From: Cecembia rubra
GTDB taxonomy: Bacteria; Bacteroidota; Bacteroidia; Cytophagales; Cyclobacteriaceae
Direction of reading: 5' to 3'
Assembly (NCBI RefSeq): GCF_003014575.1
Contig: NZ_PYGF01000015.1
Span: 22,047-86,046 of the forward strand
DNA: 64,000 nucleotides
How positions within the stretch are numbered: position 1 is the stretch's first letter; each line of letters opens with the position of its first letter. The notes beneath the pieces are model-generated. The model was given only the letters and a program-made list of their open reading frames with translations. It was not told where the DNA came from and did not search any database. A program made the position numbers and the translations under genes. Below are positions 8,375-16,959 of the stretch, in pieces.

Positions 8375-10432
8375 TTAATTATCCCTGGTAATTACACCAA
8401 GTTCTGCAAAGGAGCCCTTCAATCCATCCGTAGTTCCCAATGCCCTCAGCCGGAAATACCTTGCATCCACCCCATCAAATCTTATAGTCTGCTCAATAGG
8501 ATTGTTGTAAATATTTGAGAATTCGCCCAGAGCCCTATCTGTCCAGTTCCTGCCATCCATACTACTTTGAAAAACATACCTGTTAATCACACCACTCATA
8601 TACCTATTTTGAGGAGGAAGGTAAGTAAATCCATGAATTGTGATGATCTCTCCTAGATCTACAGTCAACTCATCACCTGTACTCTGCCAAAAGGTGTTGG
8701 GATCCTCGTCAATGGCTTTTTCAGCATTGGGAATATTGTGGATAACTTTCCATTTAGCCTTGGCTATATCCACGTCTTGGACCAAAATCTCACTCAATTG
8801 ACCGGTAGCGGGGTCATGACTGATGGCCCTCAATTGGACCGCTTGATCCACCATCACAGGCCTTTCATATTTAATACTGTTGATGCTTGGATTACTGCCA
8901 TCCAAGGTATAATAAATATCCACATTGCTTCCGGGAACATTCAAAGTCACGGCTCCCGATTTATCCCTTTCCAACACCGGCTCGATCAGCAAGGCAGGTG
9001 CATGGTAAACTCCAATTCTGGAAATAGTAGGGCTTGCTTTTGCATCGGTAATGGTAAACCTCAAAGCATCTGTATCCACATCCTCAAATCTTAGGATTCT
9101 CTTAGCCCCAATGGTAGTTCCATTGTGGATAAGTTCCCAGCCTTTTTCTGTTTTGGCTTCCAATGTAAAAGCCTTTACCCTTTGGCCTAAAGCAATATGC
9201 TCTTGGGCCATAAACCTGTTAATGCTTTGTTTTTTAGGAAATTGTATAAGTATTTCATTGTGGATAACTCCATCTTCAGCTGCCCAATACTTATTTTTTT
9301 CCTCATTGAGCACCTGCTTGATTTCAAAGCCTCTACCTCTTTCATTGGAAGCGCTTAACTTGGCTTTTTGGGCCAGGTCTACGGCAAAATCTTCCTTGAT
9401 TTTTGTGGATAACTTCATGATTTGTTCCACGTCTTTCTCATGGATCAAACCTCTTCTATCCACAGGGAAGTTGATCAAGAGAGCGGCATTTCTGCCAATG
9501 CTATTGTAATAGATATCCAGCAATTGGGGGAGGGTTTTGACCTTGTGATCCTCGTATTCATGGTAGTACCATCCCGGTCTAATGGATACATCCGCTTCCG
9601 CCGGCACCCAATGGGTGCCGGCTTCCTGTCCTGAAGCATATTTTTCAGGATATTCCGGCATACCGGCATAAACAGAGTCCCGCATCAAATTGGACCAAGT
9701 GGTCTCATAGGCATATCCCTCCTCATTGCCAACCCAGCGCACGTCCGGGCCGCCATCGCTGAACAATACCGCACCGGGCTGCAATTCTCTCACCAAGGCA
9801 TAGATATTGGGCCAATCGTAATAAGTCAACTTATCCACATAGCGGTTTTCATTGGCACCACCATAGAAGCCGGTTCCCCCGTTGGCTCCGTCAAACCATA
9901 CCTCAAAGATTTCTCCGTAATTGGTCAATAGTTCAGTCAACTGATTCCTCATATATGTGATATAGGCCGGTGTGCCATATTCCGCATGGTTCCTGTCCCA
10001 AGGGGAGTAATAAATTCCCATTTTTAGACCAAACTCCTCACAGGCTTCCCTCAACTCTTGGATCAAATCTCCCTTTCCATCTTTCCAGGGGGAATTTTTT
10101 ACGGAATGTTCGGTATAAGCGGAAGGCCAAAGACAGAAGCCATCGTGGTGCTTGGCCGTGATAATAATGCCCTTCATGCCTGCCTCCTTGGCTACTTTGG
10201 CCCATTGGCGGGTATCCAAAGCTGTGGGGTTAAAGTCTGCCGGATCTTCATCCCCCATGCCCCATTCCATATCCGAAAAAGTATTCATATTGAAATGTAC
10301 AAAGCCATAGTATTCCAGGTCATGCCAGGCTAGTTGAGCCTCGGAAGGAATGGGATATACCGGTGCTGGAGGAGCTACACCAGGGCCTTGGCAAGCACAT
10401 ACTATAAGAAATAGAAGGAGGCATTTTTTCAT
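8375..10432 (-). CDS. Alpha-L-fucosidase, GH29, lipoprotein with C-terminal carbohydrate-binding region
   Basis: A 685-residue protein. A lipoprotein signal ends at Cys14 (LIVCAC). The GH29 catalytic domain covers roughly residues 30-350: GMKGIIITAKHHDGFCLWPS is the typical His-rich strand, and EVWFDGANG has the presumed nucleophile Asp181. After it come a chitobiase-like beta region (VDIYYTLDGSNPS, about 500-515) and a coagulation factor 5/8-type domain (about 545-685). The enzyme would release fucose from glycans at the cell surface. It is transcribed alone and divergently from the AraD1-like gene. Its stop codon lies in the edge of the repeat field. Confidence 0.9.
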   Translation of the reverse strand: MKKCLLLFLIVCACQGPGVAPPAPVYPIPSEAQLAWHDLEYYGFVHFNMNTFSDMEWGMGDEDPADFNPTALDTRQWAKVAKEAGMKGIIITAKHHDGFCLWPSAYTEHSVKNSPWKDGKGDLIQELREACEEFGLKMGIYYSPWDRNHAEYGTPAYITYMRNQLTELLTNYGEIFEVWFDGANGGTGFYGGANENRYVDKLTYYDWPNIYALVRELQPGAVLFSDGGPDVRWVGNEEGYAYETTWSNLMRDSVYAGMPEYPEKYASGQEAGTHWVPAEADVSIRPGWYYHEYEDHKVKTLPQLLDIYYNSIGRNAALLINFPVDRRGLIHEKDVEQIMKLSTKIKEDFAVDLAQKAKLSASNERGRGFEIKQVLNEEKNKYWAAEDGVIHNEILIQFPKKQSINRFMAQEHIALGQRVKAFTLEAKTEKGWELIHNGTTIGAKRILRFEDVDTDALRFTITDAKASPTISRIGVYHAPALLIEPVLERDKSGAVTLNVPGSNVDIYYTLDGSNPSINSIKYERPVMVDQAVQLRAISHDPATGQLSEILVQDVDIAKAKWKVIHNIPNAEKAIDEDPNTFWQSTGDELTVDLGEIITIHGFTYLPPQNRYMSGVINRYVFQSSMDGRNWTDRALGEFSNIYNNPIEQTIRFDGVDARYFRLRALGTTDGLKGSFAELGVITRDN

Positions 10433-10502
10433 ATCGGAGCAATTAACTCATTATAATAATCATTTTTCAAGAAAACATGAACTCTGAAGCTCCCAACCTT
10501 AA

Positions 10503-10510
10503 TATCTTTG
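10503..10510 (+). promoter_or_regulatory. Possible -7 element (TATCTTTG) upstream of the AraD1-like gene
   Basis: TATCTTTG matches the Bacteroidota -7 consensus TAnnTTTG, but no TTG -33 element is seen at the right distance and the leader would be about 140 nt. A 20-codon reading frame at 10559-10621 lies in that leader. Confidence 0.3.
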
Positions 10511-10658
10511 AAAAATTTAGGTTAGATCTTCCTAGTTTAAGCCTGGCATTATTTCGAAATGGAGGCCAAGGAAATTGCTATTGCTTGTCTTTTTGGACCA
10601 GCTGTACTAACTTTTAGGTAAATTTCTGAAGAATTTCATTATCACTCCCCAATCAGTC

Positions 10659-11621
10659 ATGAGAATTGTACAGTTTAAATTTAAAGAAAAAGGTACCAAG
10701 GTAGCTTTGGTAGATGGTGAAAAGGTAAGGCTACTTAAGGATGTAAACAGCACCTATGACTTGAGCCAAAGGGTATTCAAAACAGGGAAAAGCCTTGTTG
10801 AATTGGTGGAGGCACTTGTTGGTGATGAAACAGAAAATTATCAAGACTTATTGGACAAAAAACAGATTTTGCTTCCCCTTTCACATCCTGATCCCTATCA
10901 TACCTGGGTCACTGGAACAGGTCTTACCCATTTAGGGTCTGCTGCTTCACGTGATGAGATGCATCAAAAATTAAAAAAGAGTAACCCTAATGAGCTTACA
11001 GATTCAATGAAGATGTTCCAAATGGGACTTGAAAATGGGAAAATGTTAAACGGAAATCCAGGAGTACAACCAGAATGGTTTTACAAAGGGAATGGGCTAT
11101 CGGCAATACCTTCAGGCCATGAATTGCTTTCTCCTCCCTTTGCTCTGGATGGTGGAGAAGAACCTGAATTGGCAGGACTTTATGTGATTGATCCGGATGG
11201 AAAACCTTTTAGGCTAGGTTTTGCCATAGGAAATGAATTTTCAGATCATAAAATGGAAAAAATCAATTATCTCTATTTAGCCCATTCCAAACTAAGAAAC
11301 AGCGCCTATGGACCTGAAATCTTATTGACCGAGCTTCCCGATCATTTGGTGGGATTAAGCCGAATCCTAAGAGGGGACAAAGTGGTATGGCAGAAGGAGT
11401 TTCTAACAGGAAATGCCAATATGAGTCATAACATCGCCAATTTGGAATACCACCACTTTAAATATGACATGTTCAGGCAACCTGGGGATGTACACGTACA
11501 TTATTTTGGTACTTCAGTGGCAAGTTTTGCGGATGGGATTGAAGTGCAAAATGGGGACAGATTTGAAATTTCGATCCCTGAACTCGGAAAACCACTCATC
11601 AACACATTGAAACAGGTATAA
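10659..11621 (+). CDS. AraD1/GguC family protein (fumarylacetoacetate-hydrolase-like fold)
   Basis: A 320-residue cytosolic protein without a signal peptide. It matches AraD1/GguC proteins, relatives of fumarylacetoacetate hydrolases: HTWVTGTGLTHLGSAASRD near residue 85, then EPELAGLYVID near 166, where the family binds a divalent metal, and a C-terminal DVHVHYFGTSVASFADG. Family members act on 2-keto-3-deoxy sugar acids such as 2-dehydro-3-deoxy-L-arabinonate. The substrate here is not shown by the sequence. No other sugar-acid catabolism gene is adjacent, although the divergent neighbour is a fucosidase. Confidence 0.82.
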   Translation: MRIVQFKFKEKGTKVALVDGEKVRLLKDVNSTYDLSQRVFKTGKSLVELVEALVGDETENYQDLLDKKQILLPLSHPDPYHTWVTGTGLTHLGSAASRDEMHQKLKKSNPNELTDSMKMFQMGLENGKMLNGNPGVQPEWFYKGNGLSAIPSGHELLSPPFALDGGEEPELAGLYVIDPDGKPFRLGFAIGNEFSDHKMEKINYLYLAHSKLRNSAYGPEILLTELPDHLVGLSRILRGDKVVWQKEFLTGNANMSHNIANLEYHHFKYDMFRQPGDVHVHYFGTSVASFADGIEVQNGDRFEISIPELGKPLINTLKQV

Positions 11622-11897
11622 CGACAATGCTTTAATTTTTCTTCAACTGCCTCAGTTAAAATTATACAGAAAATAATGGTTCATTTCTGCAGAATTGGAA
11701 CTTTAAACCATTGAGCAGATCAATTACAAACAACAGATCACCTTAGTGTAATTTAGGTTGATTCAAAATCTACGTTTTATCTACAATAAGTTTAGGTTAG
11801 ATAGTGTTATGCATTTGGGTTATCCGTGAAATGCAATTTTAATCCAACTCTTTCATAAATAATTAGGTTAAAAAAATAGAAAATGTAATTTGCCCTC

Positions 11898-13052
11898 ATG
11901 CAGCATACCTCTTATATAGAAATCAGTAAATCCGCCTACCAAAAAAACATTCAATTTATCAAAGAAGAAATAGGGCCCAAAACCCAGATTTCCATAGTAG
12001 TTAAAGGCAATGCCTATGGGCATGGCATAGAAAATATTGTTACTATGGCTGAGGAAAATGGGATCAGGCATTTTTCCACTTTTTCTGCAGATGAAGCTTT
12101 AAGGGTGTTTTTATCCAGTCAGAATGGAAGCGAAATTATGATTATGGGAATGTTGCAGGATGAAGATTTAGTGGAATTGATCCTGAAAGGGATCAGTTTT
12201 TATGTCTTTGATTTTGAGCGGTTGGAGGCGGCAGCTAATGCTGCCAAAATTACTGGTTATAAAGCCAAAATTCATGTGGAAGTCGAAACGGGTTTTCACC
12301 GGACAGGCTTTGAATGGGAAGAAAGGAAAAAGCTCGTCAAATTTTTCAGGGACCATTCAGATTACTTTGAGCTCAAAGGACTCTGTACACATTATGCAGG
12401 AGCTGAAAGCATTGCCAATTATGTGAGGGTCCGAAACCAAATCAAGCAGTATAAGCAATTTAAAAAATGGTTTGATTCTCAAAATATAACCTTTGACAAA
12501 TACCATACTGCCTGTTCCGCTGCCACCTTATTGTATCCGGAAACCAAAATGGACATGGTCAGGTTAGGTATTGCTTCCTATGGTTTTTGGCCAACCCAGG
12601 AAACCTACATGTACCGCTTCCAATCTCTACCGGATGATAATAAAAACCCACTAAAGAGGCTTATATCTTGGAAAAGTAGTGTCATGCATGTCAAATCAGT
12701 CAAAATGGGAGAATTTATTGGATATGGGTCCAGTTATATGGCCCCTCGGCAAATGACCATTGCCTTGGTTCCTATTGGTTATGGTCACGGATTTAGTAGG
12801 ATCCTTAGTAATCAGGGTAAAGTGTTGATCAGTGGCGTTATTGTTTCAGTCGTGGGTACCGTTACTATGAATAGCATTGCCGTAGATGTCACTGATCTCA
12901 AAAATGTGAAAAAAGGGGATGAAGTGGTCCTAATAGGAAGTCAGGGAGATAACGAAATCTCCGTCGCTTCATTTGGAGAATCCTCCCAGCAGGTGAATTA
13001 TGAATTACTTACCCGATTACCTCAGGATATTCCAAGAAAAGTTGTGGATTAA
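11898..13052 (+). CDS. Alanine racemase (stand-alone, divergent paralogue)
   Basis: A 384-residue PLP enzyme of the Alr family, which interconverts L- and D-alanine for peptidoglycan. The PLP lysine is Lys36 in VVKGNAYGHG, and the catalytic tyrosine region is IGYGSSY with Tyr276. The motif that normally reads MD reads TMNSIAVDV here, with Asn instead of Asp. Usual members have VVKADAYGHG, so the site is somewhat divergent and another amino acid substrate is possible. The organism also has an Alr domain fused to MurF (28209-30677), so this copy is the second. It is followed by a strong terminator shared with the convergent lysC. Confidence 0.85.
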   Translation: MQHTSYIEISKSAYQKNIQFIKEEIGPKTQISIVVKGNAYGHGIENIVTMAEENGIRHFSTFSADEALRVFLSSQNGSEIMIMGMLQDEDLVELILKGISFYVFDFERLEAAANAAKITGYKAKIHVEVETGFHRTGFEWEERKKLVKFFRDHSDYFELKGLCTHYAGAESIANYVRVRNQIKQYKQFKKWFDSQNITFDKYHTACSAATLLYPETKMDMVRLGIASYGFWPTQETYMYRFQSLPDDNKNPLKRLISWKSSVMHVKSVKMGEFIGYGSSYMAPRQMTIALVPIGYGHGFSRILSNQGKVLISGVIVSVVGTVTMNSIAVDVTDLKNVKKGDEVVLIGSQGDNEISVASFGESSQQVNYELLTRLPQDIPRKVVD

Positions 13053-13060
13053 TAATAAAA

Positions 13061-13099
13061 AAAATTCATCCTAAGTGCTTTAGCCTTAGGATGAATTTT
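13061..13099. terminator. Bidirectional terminator between alanine racemase and lysC
   Basis: Perfect 15-bp inverted repeat aaaattcatcctaag / cttaggatgaatttt with a 9-nt loop. A-runs and T-runs on both sides let it serve both convergent genes. Confidence 0.85.
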
Positions 13100-13111
13100 C
13101 TGGGCTAAGGT

Positions 13112-14431
13112 TTACCATTCAAAAAGCCCATTGTTTAGGCTTTTCAAGGCATCATTTTTATATTTAGCATCAACAAGAAGAGAAACATTGTGTCTGCTGC
13201 CACCGTAGGAAACCATCCTTACCGGGAAATCAGCAAGGCTGTTCATTATTTTTGCTAAAGTACCTCTAGACTCAGCAATCATATTGCCTACCACTGAGAT
13301 AATTGTTTGATTATTATCAATCTCCACAATTCCATAAGCCTCAAGTTCTTTTACTATATCCTCCAAGTGGCTAAGGTCATCTATCGTTACGGAAACAGCT
13401 ACTTCAGAGGTAGTGATCATATCGATAGAGGTTTTGTATTTTTCAAAAACCTCAAAGACCTTTCTTAAGAAACCATAGGCAAGGAGCATCCTACTGGATT
13501 TGATTTTGATGGCGGTGATACCATCCTTTGCTGCCAGTGCTTTGACTCCGGTTCCCTGCTCTTTAGCCGTGATGGTTGTCCCAGCTGCTTCCGGCTCCAT
13601 TGTGTTTAGGAGCTTCACAGGAATGTTATACATTTGGGCTGGCCAAATGGAAGCAGGATGAAGGATTTTAGCACCAAAATACGCCAATTCAGCTGCTTCA
13701 TCAAAGGACAACTGTGCTATTGGCCGTGTTTTGTCCACCACCCTCGGGTCATTGTTGTGCATGCCATCTATATCCGTCCATATTTCAACAACTTCCGCAT
13801 TGACAGCGGCACCAATAAGTGAAGCAGAATAATCTGAACCTCCTCTTTTTAGGTTATCTACCTCATTTCTGTGGTTTTTGCAAATGTAGCCCTGGGTGAC
13901 GAAAATCCTGTCATTGGGATAATTTGCCAAAATGGCTTTTACTTTTTCGGCTATTTTCTTCAATTCAGGTTCAGAGTTTTCATCAATGCTCATGAAGTCA
14001 AGAGCAGGTAGGAAGACTGCCGGAATGTCCAGTTCCTGTAAAAGGGTGTAGAATAATTTTGTGGATAGTAATTCCCCTTGAGCAAGAATATCCCTGTTGA
14101 TGGCTTCATTGAAAGAGATCTTCAGGATGATATTCAAAAACTCGAAGTGTTCCTTTATGATTTTCTCAGCTTTTACCCTTGCGGTTTCTGTTTTTAGCAG
14201 GTCCTTGTAGAATTTCAAATAGTGCTCATGTAAGATGTCAATCCGCTCCTTTGCCAAGTCTTTGTTGGCCTCTGCCAAAGCCTCTCCAATGCCTACCAAT
14301 GCATTGGTTGTGCCGGAAAGTGCAGAAAGCACCACTATTTTCTTTTCGCTGTCTCTGGTAATCAAGTCTTTCACTTGATGCATTCTTTCGGGTTTTCCTA
14401 CTGAGGTTCCCCCGAACTTCATTATTTTCAT
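13112..14431 (-). CDS. lysC: Aspartate kinase
   Basis: A 439-residue monofunctional aspartokinase, the first step of lysine, threonine and methionine synthesis (aspartate + ATP to aspartyl phosphate). The catalytic lysine motif KFGGTSVG is at residues 5-12, and VTQGYICKN plus LKRGGSDYSAS mark the kinase fold. Two ACT-type regulatory domains fill about residues 300-439 (MLLAYGFLRKVFEVFEKYKT, then TIISVVGNMI), so feedback inhibition by an amino acid is expected. The gene follows ribH by 23 bp on the same strand and is likely cotranscribed. Confidence 0.95.
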   Translation of the reverse strand: MKIMKFGGTSVGKPERMHQVKDLITRDSEKKIVVLSALSGTTNALVGIGEALAEANKDLAKERIDILHEHYLKFYKDLLKTETARVKAEKIIKEHFEFLNIILKISFNEAINRDILAQGELLSTKLFYTLLQELDIPAVFLPALDFMSIDENSEPELKKIAEKVKAILANYPNDRIFVTQGYICKNHRNEVDNLKRGGSDYSASLIGAAVNAEVVEIWTDIDGMHNNDPRVVDKTRPIAQLSFDEAAELAYFGAKILHPASIWPAQMYNIPVKLLNTMEPEAAGTTITAKEQGTGVKALAAKDGITAIKIKSSRMLLAYGFLRKVFEVFEKYKTSIDMITTSEVAVSVTIDDLSHLEDIVKELEAYGIVEIDNNQTIISVVGNMIAESRGTLAKIMNSLADFPVRMVSYGGSRHNVSLLVDAKYKNDALKSLNNGLFEW

Positions 14432-14454
14432 ATTATAAGTAAGGTTTGAGATTT

Positions 14455-14931
14455 CTAGAATCCTAGCATTTTGATTGCGGTTATGGCAGCTTCATCACCT
14501 TTGTTGCCATGCTTGCCACCGGCTCTGTCCAGGGCTTGTTGCATGGTGTTGGGAGTCAGAACCCCAAAGATGACCGGTTTGTTGTATTTAATGCTGACAT
14601 TGGTAATGCCATGGGCTACTGCATCACAGATAAAATCAAAATGCCTTGTTTCTCCCTGAATTACACAGCCCAGACAGATTACGGCATCTATTTCTTCCAA
14701 TTCTGCAAGCCATTGGGCACCAAGTGTTAGCTCAAAAGAGCCTGGAACGTTTTTTCTGAAAATGTTTTCTTTTTTAGCCCCGTGTTTCAGTAAAGTATCC
14801 ACAGCGGCTGAAAATAGGGATTCGGTCACTTGATCATTCCACTCCGAAACGACGATACCGAATTTTTTATTGGAAATGTCCAGTATATTTTTGTCAGAAT
14901 ACTGGCTCAAGCTTTTCAATGAAGTTGCCAT
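14455..14931 (-). CDS. ribH: 6,7-dimethyl-8-ribityllumazine synthase
   Basis: A 158-residue riboflavin-pathway enzyme that joins 5-amino-6-ribitylaminouracil with dihydroxybutanone phosphate. Family residues are visible: Trp31 in SEWNDQV, GSFELT at 64-69, and the GCVIQGETRHFDF segment with the catalytic His97. The length is normal and it is cytosolic. It lies 23 bp upstream of lysC and just downstream of the terminator of the TPR gene. Confidence 0.96.
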   Translation of the reverse strand: MATSLKSLSQYSDKNILDISNKKFGIVVSEWNDQVTESLFSAAVDTLLKHGAKKENIFRKNVPGSFELTLGAQWLAELEEIDAVICLGCVIQGETRHFDFICDAVAHGITNVSIKYNKPVIFGVLTPNTMQQALDRAGGKHGNKGDEAAITAIKMLGF

Positions 14932-14959
14932 ATTTTTTTTATGTTGATTGAAAACAAAA

Positions 14960-14986
14960 AAGAGTAAGGCTTTTGGCCTTACTCTT
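14960..14986 (-). terminator. Rho-independent terminator after the TPR gene
   Basis: Stem agagtaaggc / gccttactct with a 5-nt loop. On the minus strand it is followed by a run of seven T. It lies between the TPR gene and ribH. Confidence 0.8.
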
Positions 14987-15012
14987 CTTAAATGCTAGGG
15001 TACTACAAAGCA

Positions 15013-15723
15013 TTACTTAGAGGCAAGGCCTTCCAAGCGAGCTTTATGCTTTCGAGCGTTGGTATATTCGAAAGACTCATAATATTTGTCTTCTATGATA
15101 CCATAGGTTTTGATGGCATTTTCAATTTCTCCTGCCTCCTCATAGGCAATAGCCAACTTATTCAGGTATCTAGGTGCAAAATGCTTATTTTCTTTGTGAT
15201 CGATTGCTTTTTTGTAAGAAGCAATTGCATCTTTGGTATTCCCCAATTCCAAATAAGCATCACCCAATAGGGCAAAAGCTCTGGCCTGAACGAAATAATC
15301 ATCGGCAGAGAACTTTTTCAGGTGGTCCGCTGCTTTTTGGAACTGACCTTCAGAAAGATAAATGGAACCAATATAGAAATGGGCAAGATTGGCTGCAGCA
15401 GTACCGCTATATTGGTCTACGATTTTAAGAAAACCTGAATTTGAACCATCACCGTTCAGCGCAAGATCAGTGCTGTCCTGCTCAAAATAATATACGGCCT
15501 GGAACATTTCTGACTGGGCCTTCTTGTTTTTATTCTGCTTATCAATCTGGAAATATAGCACGCCTGCAATGATCAGGATACCTGCGATCAGAATTCCTCC
15601 AAAAACTTTGGAATTCTTTTTGATGAAAGCTTCACCTCTTTCCAGTCTGCCTGCAATCACTTCCGGTTTTTCCAAAAGCTCATATTCTACTTCAGGAGCT
15701 TTTTTCGTTTCTTTCTTAGCCAT
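15013..15723 (-). CDS. Single-pass membrane protein with tetratricopeptide repeats
   Basis: A 236-residue protein: a lysine-rich N-terminus, one transmembrane helix at about 41-60 (FGGILIAGILIIAGVLYFQI), then TPR-like helices (ALLGDAYLELGNTKDAIASY near 150, and LAIAYEEAGEIENAIKTYG). The ATG at 15723 was chosen because a clear promoter (-7 TATATTTG at 15744-15751) lies just upstream; the longer frame from 15816 would start inside the pdhA terminator. Such TPR membrane proteins next to ribH are common in Bacteroidota. The partner proteins are unknown, and it resembles the YfgM/ancillary SecYEG type in layout only. Confidence 0.85.
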   Translation of the reverse strand: MAKKETKKAPEVEYELLEKPEVIAGRLERGEAFIKKNSKVFGGILIAGILIIAGVLYFQIDKQNKNKKAQSEMFQAVYYFEQDSTDLALNGDGSNSGFLKIVDQYSGTAAANLAHFYIGSIYLSEGQFQKAADHLKKFSADDYFVQARAFALLGDAYLELGNTKDAIASYKKAIDHKENKHFAPRYLNKLAIAYEEAGEIENAIKTYGIIEDKYYESFEYTNARKHKARLEGLASK

Positions 15724-15743
15724 TCTATAAAATTTTTCGCCCG

Positions 15744-15773
15744 CAAATATAAGGCTTTTAATTAATTCACAAA
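15744..15773 (-). promoter_or_regulatory. Bacteroidota-type promoter of the TPR gene
   Basis: Minus strand: -33 element TTTG at 15770-15773, an 18-bp spacer, then the -7 element TATATTTG at 15744-15751. This is the best match to the TTTG / TAnnTTTG consensus in the window and fixes the start codon at 15723. Confidence 0.7.
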
Positions 15774-15781
15774 TAGAAACA

Positions 15782-15829
15782 AAAAAACCAGCTGTTAATG
15801 GGTATACCTCATTCACAGCTGATTTTTTG
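15782..15829 (-). terminator. Terminator after pdhA
   Basis: On the minus strand, tcagctgtgaatg and its near-complement (one mismatch) form a hairpin followed by a run of seven T, 6 bp past the pdhA stop. Confidence 0.7.
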
Positions 15830-15834
15830 TTGGG

Positions 15835-16854
15835 TTATTCCATTACAAATGGATAATCTTCCTGCACATACACATCCTTGAATGCATCCATGCCATCAGG
15901 CCAAGGGGATTCTTCTGCAAATTTAACCGAATCATCCACTTGTTTTTTCACCCTTGCATCGATCTCAGCAATTTCTTGTTCTGTCAGGATATTGTTTTCC
16001 AAAATGGTGGCTTTCACCTGCTCGATTGGATCCCTCTGTTTGTATTCCTCAACTTCCTCACGGGTTCTGTATTTTTGAGGATCAGACATAGAGTGTCCTT
16101 TGTATCTGTATGTTCTGAATTCCAATAGGGTAGGACCTTCACCTTTTCTTGCTCTTTCAGCTGCTTCAGCTACAGCTTCATGAACCGCCTCCACATTCAT
16201 CCCATCTACTGGGAATGCAGGCATATCATAAGCCTCCCCTATGGTGTAAAGTTCAGTTACATTGGACGTTCTGGCTACAGATGTACCCATAGCATAACCA
16301 TTGTTCTCGATAACAAAAATCACTGGCACTTTGTACAGCATTGCCAAGTTGAATGCTTCGTGAACAGCACCCTGTCTTACTGCACCATCACCCATGTAGC
16401 AGATACACAGATTTTTGGTTCCTCTGTATTTTTCAGCAAATCCGATTCCCAGGCCCATAGGAACTTGTGCACCTACAATACCGTGCCCGCCCATAAAGTT
16501 GCGTTCTTTGTCAAAGATGTGCATGGAACCCCCTTTGCCTTTGGTTGTTCCTGTGGCCTTGCCATAAAGTTCAGCCATGACAGCTCCAGGGTCAGTGCCT
16601 AATCCAAGGGGATGAGCGTGATCTCTGTAGGCAGTTATCCACTTATCATCTTTTTCCAGAGCAGTGATGGCTCCGGAAGCACAGGCTTCTTGGCCTATAT
16701 ATAAGTGACAGAATCCTCTGATTTTTTGCTGTCCGTATAGCTGTCCGGCTTTTTCTTCAAACCTTCTCATCAACAGCATGCTTTCGTACCAATAAGCGTA
16801 AGTTTCTTTAGAATATTTCGCTTTAGCTTTGGTCGCTGAACTCTTTTTTGCCAT
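15835..16854 (-). CDS. pdhA: Pyruvate dehydrogenase E1 component, alpha subunit
   Basis: A 339-residue thiamine-diphosphate enzyme that decarboxylates pyruvate in the PDH complex. The TPP/Mg motif runs from GDG at 155-157 to NN at 184-185 (IENNGYAMGTS). The loop with HSMSDPQKYRT near 270 is typical of E1-alpha. The ATG at 16854 is preferred over 16890 because the -7 element TATATTTG at 16888-16895 lies between them. No E1-beta gene follows; a terminator does. The beta subunit must therefore be encoded elsewhere, as is common in Cytophagales. Confidence 0.94.
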   Translation of the reverse strand: MAKKSSATKAKAKYSKETYAYWYESMLLMRRFEEKAGQLYGQQKIRGFCHLYIGQEACASGAITALEKDDKWITAYRDHAHPLGLGTDPGAVMAELYGKATGTTKGKGGSMHIFDKERNFMGGHGIVGAQVPMGLGIGFAEKYRGTKNLCICYMGDGAVRQGAVHEAFNLAMLYKVPVIFVIENNGYAMGTSVARTSNVTELYTIGEAYDMPAFPVDGMNVEAVHEAVAEAAERARKGEGPTLLEFRTYRYKGHSMSDPQKYRTREEVEEYKQRDPIEQVKATILENNILTEQEIAEIDARVKKQVDDSVKFAEESPWPDGMDAFKDVYVQEDYPFVME

Positions 16855-16887
16855 ATCGTTTAATGTAAAATATGCTAAATTAGGCCC

Positions 16888-16895
16888 CAAATATA
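16888..16895 (-). promoter_or_regulatory. -7 element (TATATTTG) of pdhA
   Basis: Minus-strand TATATTTG, 33 bp upstream of the pdhA ATG; no clear TTG at -33. It decides between the two possible start codons. Confidence 0.55.
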
Positions 16896-16959
16896 ATCAA
16901 ATGGGCTGAATTTTAAGGCCGAACGCGAAAATAGTCAAAAACCTCACAGATTCTGCAAG

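Noticed and set aside
10559..10621. 20-codon frame in the leader of the AraD1-like gene
   Set aside because: No conservation evidence and no reason for attenuation; likely chance.
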